Origin: Ilex aquifolium
Lineage: Eukaryota > Streptophyta > Magnoliopsida > Aquifoliales > Aquifoliaceae
Reading direction: 5' to 3'
DNA length: 64,000 bases
Assembly: GCA_951799425.1 (NCBI GenBank)
Contig: OX637393.1
Location: 9,730,744 to 9,794,743, forward strand
A model generated the notes under the pieces. It searched no databases. It worked only from the letters and a program-made list of their open reading frames with translations, and was not told the DNA's origin. Every line of letters starts with the position of its first letter. Within the stretch, counting starts at the first letter, position 1. Below are positions 56,143-64,000 of the stretch, one piece after another. A program made the position numbers and the translations under genes.

Positions 56143-57054
56143 AGGAAAAATTTCAGTCACACCCCTCCTAGTTTACTATATGTTCAAGGACACCCCATTT
56201 ATTATCAAAAATATCACTGACACCCCTTCTAGTTTATATTTAAACATCACTAACACCCCCTACCATTAAACTACCATTTTTAACAAAAAAAATTAATCTA
56301 AAATACTAAAAATGCCCCTACATAAATCTCAAGTAATTTTTCTACATAAAATTTGATTAAAATTCGAGCCGATTAAAATTTATTTTTCTACATATTAAAA
56401 TTTGAACCAATTAAAATTAGATTGAAGCTAAATAAATTTTATTTTTTTTAACGTATTAAAATTTATTTTTTACATATTAAAATTTGAGTCAATTTGAACT
56501 CTACCCGAGTTGTTAGCGCCGATTAAAATTCGCTTTCAAGTCGATCAAAATTTATATTTTTTTACTTATTAAATTTTTTGTCAATTAAAATTCGATTTAT
56601 TAAAATTTGAGTCAATTAAAATTTATATTTTTTATGTATTAAAATTTGGGCTGATTAAAATTCAATACGAGTTGATTAAAATTTGATTTGAGTTGATTAA
56701 AAATAATTTTTAATTGGCACAAATAGAATTTTAATTAGCCCAAATTTAATACGTAAAAAATATAATTTTTAATTGACTCAAATTTTAATATGTAAAAAAA
56801 TAAATTTTAATTAGCTTGAATCGAATTTTAATACGTAAAAAGAATTAGAAAACAGAGGGGGTCTCATTGAAGATATACTTACCTAGAGGGGGTGTGGATG
56901 AAGTTTGTCCTTAAATATATCATGGGTAATTTAGTAAAATTGCATTCTAGTTAATATTTTTAATCTGACAGGAGGTGTCACTGAAGATTCAGAAAATAGA
57001 GGAAGTGTCCTTGAAAATATGGTAAACTAGAGGGAGTGTGGTTGAAATTTTCCC
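56143..57054. mobile_element. Hairpin MITE of Mutator-like type, TSD TATAACCA
   Basis: Direct repeats TATAACCA at 56135-56142 and 57055-57062. Left end GGAAAAATTTCAGTCACACC and right end (reverse complement GGGAAAATTTCAACCACACT) begin inverted repeats of about 50 bp. The interior is also inverted: 'gattaaaatt' phrases before ~56700 face 'aattttaatt' phrases after it, so the whole 912 bp can fold on itself. The left arm has the empty site near 36122. Confidence 0.85.
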
Positions 57055-57062
57055 TATAACCA

Positions 57063-57366
57063 ATTATCCAAAAACTGTAGGTCTAAATTTGGTTATGAGG
57101 ATGCAACTTCTCAACCACTTGGGCAACCCCATTATCTCAACTTTGGCACAACTTTAGTGTCCCTAGTAATTAAACATTCAAGACAACTGTTTTTGTGAGC
57201 TCTTCATTGAAGAGGCAGTTTTTCTTCATTGAATAGGGATCTATTTAATATACCATTCTCTATTGTTGCCCCCACCAGTTGGATTTTGAATTTAATGTAG
57301 GGTTGTTCAATTGTGTTTTGGGTGTTAGGAATTCTAGTTATAAAAATTATTACGCCACATAAAAAA
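57063..57366. other. Right-arm non-coding segment between two MITEs
   Basis: Matches 36126-36415. No gene. Confidence 0.6.
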
Positions 57367-57506
57367 CAGTAATGCTACGCTTACCAAATTTTGGGATCAA
57401 ATTAAAAGCCCAAATGACATGGCAGCTGACTTGAGCTTCTTTATTTGGTGTCATATTATTTGGGCTCTTAATTTGATCCCAAAATGTGGTCAGCGTAATA
57501 TTACTG
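57367..57506. mobile_element. 140-bp MITE
   Basis: Ends CAGTAATGCTACGCTTACCA and (reverse complement) CAGTAATATTACGCTGACCA are inverted repeats that stay similar for about 48 bp. Absent from the left arm at about 36415. Flanking A-rich sequence hides the target duplication. Confidence 0.8.
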
Positions 57507-59313
57507 TACAAAAAAATAGCATTCTATACATTTAACTTTCTCTAGGTCTGACAATAGCTACAAAGGCGTGAGCCCGTGCATTGTACTACTTCTCTCTCTC
57601 GTTTATTTATCTACTACAAGTCGTGTTACACACAATACATGTTTGAAATGTAAAAATTGTGTGTGTGTGAGAGAGAGAGAGAGTGTGTGTGTGTGCTAAT
57701 ATAGGTGGTCAAATGTGTCTATTTAAAAGAGATTATGTGAGAAGTAAAAACTTGATAATACAGTGGTTGAGAGAGGGTGTGACCAGAAATTATATCTTGT
57801 GTTTCTTCCAATAATAAATAGTCGCACTGGCATAAGCCCGTACATTGTACTCTCTCTCTCTCTCTCTCCCTCTCTCTCTCTCTCTCTCGTTTATTTATTT
57901 ACTACAAGTCGTGTTACACACAATACATGTTTGAAATGTACAAATTTCTTTGTGAGAGAGGGAGAGTGTGTGTGTGTGTGTGTGTTAAGATAGGTGGTCA
58001 AATGCGTCTATGTAAAAGAGATTATCTGAGAAGTGAGAAACTTGATACTACAGAGATTGAGAGAGGTTGCGATTAGAAACTATATACTACATTTCCTCCC
58101 ACAATAAATAGTAATATATTGGTATACTCTAGATATATTTGAAGACATCGTAAGATATAGTCCATGATTTTACACTTGTATCGCCTTTTTTAAACCTTAG
58201 GGCCTTGTTTTAACATGTTTCCATTGAAGTCCCAGTAGAACAGTTGACCAAAAATTTTAAGCCCAACACAACCTCAAACCTTGGCTGAGAAGTTACTCCC
58301 TAAAATTAATTGGTTCATGGCAACCGCCACCACAATCATCACCGTCACCGTCACAACCAATACCACCACTACTACCACCATTGCAATCACCATTACGATC
58401 TTCACCACCACAACTATCTAGGGCTGACCCACAGGCAAGGCCATTGAGATGGTCACCTAAGGTGCTCAAAATTAGTGACCCCACCTGATTGAAATTTGAA
58501 ATGAAAGCCAAAAAAAATTAGGTGTTGTGTAGTCAGGCATCATAAATTAAAACGCCCACTAAACAGTTCAGGTATCGTTTATCTTACGGACAAAAAACAA
58601 ATTGGAGTAAAAAGGCGCCAACAACTGCAATTAGTACGGAGAGTAATGTTATGTTTACCAAATTATTTATTAAATTTTGTATTTTAAATTAATGTAGGTG
58701 ATTAGATCAGTAGGGTCTACTAACTTCACTAAACACTCAATGCATAAAATTTTGACACACCATTTAAAATACAAAATTTGGTAAACAAATTTGAGCGACA
58801 TAGTTTGAGCAACACGGATCCCGACATTTCTCTCTCTCTCTCTCTCCCCCCATTAATGACATATTAGCCAACACATCTGTTCAATCGTGCATAAAAAAAA
58901 AAATTTCAACGGTTAGGAATGTTTGAATTAACTTACGTGCATCTCGACTAATCCTTTTCTTGGTCAAATTAAATACATGTCATACACGCCGAGACTAGGG
59001 TATTCATAAGGGATTTATCCCTCATGGCCTGACCCTAAAAAATTATCAAAATTCAAATTTAGGAAATCTGAATTTACAAATATATATATAATTAACGTTA
59101 ACAAAAGTGGGCGAGTTTCGACAAGAAGTTATTAACGGATCCCAACTCATGCAATCTATATTTAAGTCATACTAGGGATACTACCTAATTTATTGAAGCT
59201 ATTAAGTTAATTATAAGTTTTAAAGTTAGATAAAATTTATTTTTAATTCAACAGCTATAATTGATAGGTCATAATATTAACGTGACGTTTGTAAAATGGA
59301 ATGACTTAAGACA
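57507..59313. other. Right-arm flank, microsatellites and old MITE, no gene
   Basis: Matches 36416-38215. Long (CT)n at 57852-57888, (GT)/(GA) runs at 57660-57692 and 57955-57984. The trinucleotide-like stretch near 58320-58400 is shorter than in the left arm. A MITE-like hairpin near 58645-58815 is shared with the left arm, so it predates the duplication. Confidence 0.6.
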
Positions 59314-61917
59314 TTAAAAAAATATTATTGTATAATTACTTTATGAAAAATACTTTGTATATAAAGGATGTTCATAAAAGAAAGCACTTAAATAAAAATA
59401 ATTTAATCAAAGGTGTATTTGGATGGTCAACTAAAAAGTAAATATTAATATCACGATTATTAATATACCCTCACATGTTGTACTACCACTTTTTCTACAT
59501 CCATAATTATAAAATTTATGTTGAAACCGAATGCATTGTCTCGACATAAGAGATATAAATACAAATTATAAATACAAAGATGACAGCTCTTCAAATGATA
59601 TGCTTTTCAACAAAAGGTTTTTTTTTTTTTTTTAACATCACTTTCCAACAAAAATTGACATACATACAATAATACTAGCAATAATTCTTTGTCTGAAGAT
59701 ACTTTATAATACCAAAAATCGAGTATTGCTTGTCTAATATTCATATTTTAAGTAGCACTTTTTTTCTTTAATTATGTAATTTAAATTTAAAATAAACAGA
59801 GAAAAAATCAGAGAGAAATGAGAGTTATGTGTGAATTACTATGTTTGCTTGACAATGAGAAGTGTGTTGATTAAGTTATTTGACATTGGGAGTCGTGCAG
59901 AGAATATAATGCTTTTTAATATATGTCAATGTTGTAAAGTAGATACTAGGATAAAATACAACCACAATCTTTACGAAAAATTCAAAATTCCATTCACAAC
60001 TATGAATCGTATAGTTTATCGATGCAAAAAAATATAAGTGTATAGAAATCAAAGATCCTTTACTCAAATGACAGGGGATAACAAACAATGATACCAGCTG
60101 GGTTTGTATCCTCAAAGATTAAATTTTTCACATTGTATTTTGAATGTATTAAAAGTGTTACAATGTAATTCTTCTATTAACTTTAGTTACTCATTTTCTC
60201 AACGTTAATGAGGTGTTTTTTTTTATGGAATAAGCAACGGAAGCTAAGAGAAGTACTATATTGCAATAATTTTAATACATTGAGGGTGTAATATAAAAAA
60301 TCTAATTTTTTTATTGTCTAAAATGAGAACTTAAATCAGTTGTCAAGTGCGATTCGCCCTACAAACTCAAAGCAATCCATGATCATGTCAATTTTTTTAT
60401 CGTCTTAACTGATTCTTGTATTTTTTTGCACAAAATTTTGAGGATCAATTTAGTCTTTTGGTTTTGTTACATAGTGCTTTCGGGCGCGGATCAATTGCTA
60501 GTTTTTTATATGGCATATATAAAGATATACATTATTTCGATTATATTTCGAACGATAAAAAAATGATATACTTATTCTTTTCGTATTACTTTCAAGAGAT
60601 ATGGCTAAAATATAAAATAGGTAGGTCTCAATTTTACAAAATAACATCTATAGTTTTGAGATAAAACATGTGACGTTATAACGATCTCACATTTATGATA
60701 CACAATAAACAGCAAAACCATAGCCATAGTGGAATTATTCAGAAAACAATAATTCATAAACAATAATATCTCATATACATAAGTTGACTAGCATGAATCT
60801 ACACACTAAATTTATCTGGTCCACCCACCACAAACACAACCATCCAATCAATCCCCACAGGCCATAACGTTTTAGGAATGGCATATACCGACATATCAAT
60901 ATTGACGAATACTTCTCAGAAATATTATACTAGTCTTTAGTCACGAATCTACATGAACACATAGTGGTTTGACACATCACCAGAAACCAAATTCCCTACA
61001 AGTGATAGAAAACCATCAAACCCCTCGAGTTAAAAAAACTTGTAACACTTTGTGATATGAATTCGAGTGTAATCCATGTCATTACACCCACTCATACAAG
61101 ATATAGTTTCATATTTTTCATAAAATCAACATATAACACGAATCATGGTTCCACAATTATCCAAATAGAATAAATTCAAGAAAATATACAAGAGATCATC
61201 AAGAAAATATATTTACTTTGACCATAATCAAGAACTAGGAATTTTGAATCGAGAATATGAGATTTTGTAATGTAAATCATGTGTTTATTCATAAAAAAGG
61301 TACATGCAATCGGTTGAAAATCCAAATCATTGATTATCTACATATAATTACAAAAAAAAGAATGAAAAGATACATAGTATAAACTTAGTTCCTTAATGAA
61401 TAAGTTTGAGAAAGAACTTTACCTTGATTCGCAAATAAATGATCCTAATGCGTTTTGATGCGGTTCTTACATGTTAATCTGTCAAGATCTCTACCTTTTT
61501 TTTCTCCCCAACTCCACTTGGCTTCTTAAAGTTGAAACAATGGTTAAAATAGCCTAAGACTTGTCCCTAGGGTATTTATAGGGTGAAAAATAGAGAAAAA
61601 CGATGAAAAACTAATCCGACTAACCTTCGAGACGCATTTGGACGCATATTGCGTCTGAACGGTTCAAACTCATTACCTGGAACCTTATAGGTGCGTCCGA
61701 ATGGTAATCTTCACATATGGGCGGTCAAAACATATTTTCAGAACCTTCACAAGTGCGTTTGGACGATCATACTCTCGTCCGAACGTGAGTGACTTTCCGT
61801 CTCAGACTGTTGACTCAATTTTAACCTAGTTCGAAGCCGATTCACAAAATGTATATGGACTTTTACTTTGAGAAATTACACCAAATACAAACTTAGTAAT
61901 ATTAGGATCACTTGAAT
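59314..61917. other. Unrecognised non-coding region, possible minus-strand LTR-like promoter
   Basis: 59314-60660 is AT-rich with no recognised gene. 60665-61910 has more even composition. On the minus strand a CTATAAATACCC box lies near 61570-61582, followed downstream by a purine-rich leader. Upstream of it (61620-61800) is a set of 'gacgcatttggacgcat'/'gtgcgtccgaa' repeats of the kind seen in retrotransposon U3 regions. It may be a diverged solo LTR in minus orientation, but I found no target duplication. No frame over 82 codons is convincing. Confidence 0.4.
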
Positions 61918-63879
61918 TGTAACACCTCGCATTTCCTTTTTATATATATGTATATATATATATATATAAAGTAAATAATAGTGGTAAAAATGTGGATATG
62001 GGTAGAAATATGTGTTGGAGAGGTTTGGAATGGATTTGGGTGGTTTAGGAATGGATTGGACGGCAATGGAGGTCGGAACAAGAATCAGTCAGTCATACCG
62101 TACCGGTATCGTGTACCGGTACGCCTACTCCAGTAGCTTCACCGTACCGGTACCATACCGTACTGGTACCGCGTACCGGTACCATTTATCTGACGCTCGC
62201 CGAACAGTAAAAGTCAGGATTTTGGTGTTTTAAAACACCCTTTTTAGCCTCATTAGCCCCATTTTTCATTTCCACTCTCACACTAAACACCTTAGGACCC
62301 TAGGAGAGAAAGAAAGGAAGAGAGAAACTCAAGACCCAAGGGAAGAACACAAGATTAAGAGTGAGTCAAGATTCAAGCCCTAGATTTCAAGAACACTAAG
62401 GTAGGGATTTTCTCTCACTCACTTACATTGATGGCTAGGGTATTTATATATGTATGTTTTGGCTATCAATGGTATATATATATGTTATGGAATCATCCTC
62501 TCTTAGGCTTTTTGGCAAAGATTACATGTTTTGAACAAAGTTAGGGTTTAATACCCATGAAATCTCTTTTTTAGTTTTAAAACTCTAGTTGTTGGGAGAG
62601 TGATGTATTTCTTCTTAAATGCTTCTTTATTATGAACTTCAAAAACCGTAGTTGTTTGTGTTGGGTAGAAAAATGATGTTATTGTGATCTCATGTATTTT
62701 CTTTGTTGGTTGGGGAATTGTTACATAATATATCTTGGGGATTTTGGAGAGATGCTTGTAAAATGATATAAATATTGGAATGGTATGCTTGGTTGGGTTG
62801 TTTGTGATGCCTTGAGGGTGAGAGGTTCCTTATAAGGATGCTCATGCCAAGAGAGGAGAGGATGTGATTTCCCTCAAGAGGTTCCTTATAAGGATGCTTG
62901 AGTTTGTGATGCCTTGAAGGTGAGAGGTTCCTTATAAGGATACTCATGCCAAGAGAGGAGAGTATGTGATTTCCCTCAAGAGGTTCCTTATAAGGATGCT
63001 TGAGTTTGTGATGCCTTGAGGGTGAGAGGTTCCTTATAAGGATGCTCATGCCAAGAGAGGAGAGTATGTGATTTTCCTTACGAGGTTCCTTATAAGGATG
63101 TTTAAGAAACTAAACCTTGAGGGTGAGAGGTTCCTTATAAGGATGCTCATGCCAAAAGAGGACAGTATGTGATTTTCCTCAAGAGGTTCCTTATAAGGAT
63201 GCTTGAGTAACCAAGCCTTGAGGGTGAGAGGTTCCTTATAAAGATGCTCATGCCAAAAGAGGACAATATTATATAATGTGTGGGAAATGGTTTATATTTT
63301 GAAAATGAATGTTTATTAGAATTGGTTATTATTGTTCATTTCTAGTACTATGGCTACTTAAACTTGAGATCAGTTGTAAAATGTCATTGTTTTACTGCAA
63401 AGATTATGTATGCTATTTGTGAAATGAGACCGGCCGTTTTAAATGCTTTTCTAAACCTTGTATGGGTTTGAGAGAATTTTTCTACAGAGCTTCGTGCTCA
63501 CCCCCTACTACTAACATTTTTCAGATTACCCGCTTGGGGAGGACTTAAGGGTCGAGGAGCCCGCTACTTGGGAGACTCCACTTGACGGGAGTGTGGATCC
63601 CGAGGTGGACGCGTAGAGCGACCTCCTTTCCTTTTTGTACTAGACTAGGATATTCATTTTAAACCTTGTAAAGTCTAGTTTTCTTTTATAATTCCGCTGC
63701 GCTACATTCTTGGATTTTTGGGATGTAAAGGCCAAAATGGGTCTATTCTTTTGGGAGAATGCTGTAAATTTTATGGATGACTTTATGAAGTCTTATTTAT
63801 TGATGGATTATTTTAGTGCTCTCATGATATGAATGTTTTAGAATGTAATGTCGTCCAGGGTGTGTTTTGGGGTGTTACA
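61918..63879 (+). repeat. 5' LTR of an LTR retrotransposon running off the window
   Basis: Begins TGTAACACC and ends GGGGTGTTACA, then a primer binding site. 1962 bp. Same family as the reverse-oriented solo LTR at 51251-53562. It contains CGTACCGGTAC-type palindromes (62095-62185), a tandem array (62812-63265) and a well conserved downstream stretch (63470-63640). The long LTR, TGTAACACC/GGTGTTACA ends and initiator-Met primer resemble Del/Tekay chromoviruses, but no coding region is visible to prove it. Confidence 0.88.
62812..63265. repeat. Tandem array with TCCTTATAAGGA palindromes inside LTR
   Basis: A ~102-bp unit is repeated about four times. Each unit holds two copies of 'gaggttccttataaggatgct', one followed by CATGCCAAGAGAGGA and one by TGAGTTTGTG. 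The core TCCTTATAAGGA is a perfect 12-bp palindrome. The minus-strand frame at 62690-63049 is this repeat read through. Confidence 0.9.
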
Positions 63880-63883
63880 AAGT

Positions 63884-63895
63884 TGGTATCAGAGC
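63884..63895 (+). other. Primer binding site (initiator tRNA-Met type)
   Basis: TGGTATCAGAGC four bases after the LTR end, the standard plant site for initiator tRNA-Met priming. It shows that 61918-63879 is a 5' LTR with internal sequence to its right. Confidence 0.92.
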
Positions 63896-64000
63896 GTAGG
63901 CTTTAGGTCTTACATGGGAGCTGTAGGTTATGGATCCCCACTAGAGATGTAGGTTTAGGGTGAAGGAAATTGTTAAGTTAAATTTTGTATATGTCTTGTG
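63896..64000 (+). other. Start of internal region of the LTR retrotransposon
   Basis: First ~105 bases of untranslated leader before the window ends. No coding start seen. Confidence 0.7.

Larger units (their letters stand above)
38968..59313. repeat. Right arm of the tandem segmental duplication
   Basis: Begins TTTGGGATTAGCTTACTACC and matches 11821-38215 in order and orientation, ending near 59313 where both arms share 'gaatgacttaagaca'-like sequence. It carries its own set of insertions: 39045-40453, about 40549-42131, 43011-43692, 44244-44772, 46312-53741, 56143-57054 and 57367-57506. Each corresponds to an uninterrupted site in the left arm. Confidence 0.9.

Noticed and set aside
58293..58511. 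Minus-strand Gly/Asp/Cys-rich 72-codon frame
   Set aside because: Trinucleotide-like repeat; the left arm's matching region has a different length and breaks the frame.
59831..60664. Small frames at 59831-60037, 59876-60115 and 60416-60664
   Set aside because: Under 85 codons, AT-rich, no family resemblance and no promoter or splice support.
62690..63049. Minus-strand frame with repeated SILIRNLSPSRHHKLKHPYKE
   Set aside because: It is the LTR tandem array translated; the repeat unit is a multiple of three, which keeps the frame open.
62812..63265. Regularly spaced palindromic repeats as a CRISPR-like array
   Set aside because: Spacers are themselves repeated, the setting is a plant LTR and no cas genes exist.
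63884..63895. Possible tRNA gene fragment
   Set aside because: Only the 12-base primer complement is present; no cloverleaf can be drawn around it.

Overview
This window is nuclear DNA from a flowering plant, most likely a eudicot. The evidence is plant-type LTR retrotransposons (Tat-lineage Ty3/gypsy, Ty1/copia), a BED/DUF659/hAT_C transposase, plant MITEs, a fragment of a plant bHLH factor and an intronless plant monoacylglycerol-lipase-like gene. Most of the 64 kb is transposable element. The only host genes seen are two copies of one alpha/beta hydrolase. I found no rRNA, tRNA or CRISPR.

Layout. (1) 1-7834: an old, stop-ridden Tat-lineage gypsy element on the minus strand, truncated by the window start. 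(2) 7835-11820: a degenerate minisatellite interrupted by a solo Tat LTR (8572-9289, TSD ATAAC), then a ~1.9 kb AT-rich region whose halves are inverted relative to each other. (3) 11821-38215 and 38968-59313: a tandem segmental duplication, each arm carrying one copy of the hydrolase gene (34076-35032 and 54082-55038, both minus strand, 318 aa, 11 differences). Each arm later took its own insertions, so the other arm serves as the empty-site control. Left arm: a 13.3 kb Tat element (12449-25785, TSD GTTTT), an apparently autonomous hAT transposon (26182-29674, TSD CCTACCAT) and a Mutator-type MITE (32182-33137). Right arm: three hAT-type non-autonomous elements, a Pack-like element holding a bHLH gene fragment, a decayed copia element (46312-53741) with a nested solo LTR (51251-53562), and two further MITEs. 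(4) 59314-61917: no recognised gene. (5) 61918-64000: an LTR plus primer binding site of another retrotransposon that continues past the window; the solo LTR in the copia belongs to the same family.

The most notable object is the young Tat element. Besides gag-pol (one reading frame broken by two in-frame stops) it carries, between pol and the 3' LTR, two antisense genes that can be read as clean spliced frames: gene A (4 exons, 797 aa) and gene B (2 exons, 338 aa). Both have a related N-terminal domain resembling the 'putative gypsy type transposon' (Transposase_28) family, followed by coiled coil. Gene B has no counterpart in the older element at 1-7834. The same element has an in-frame deletion in its second (archaeal-type) RNase H, which the older element retains.

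All calls are from reading the sequence and family knowledge. Splice sites and element ends were worked out by eye and from duplicated flanks; no searches were run.
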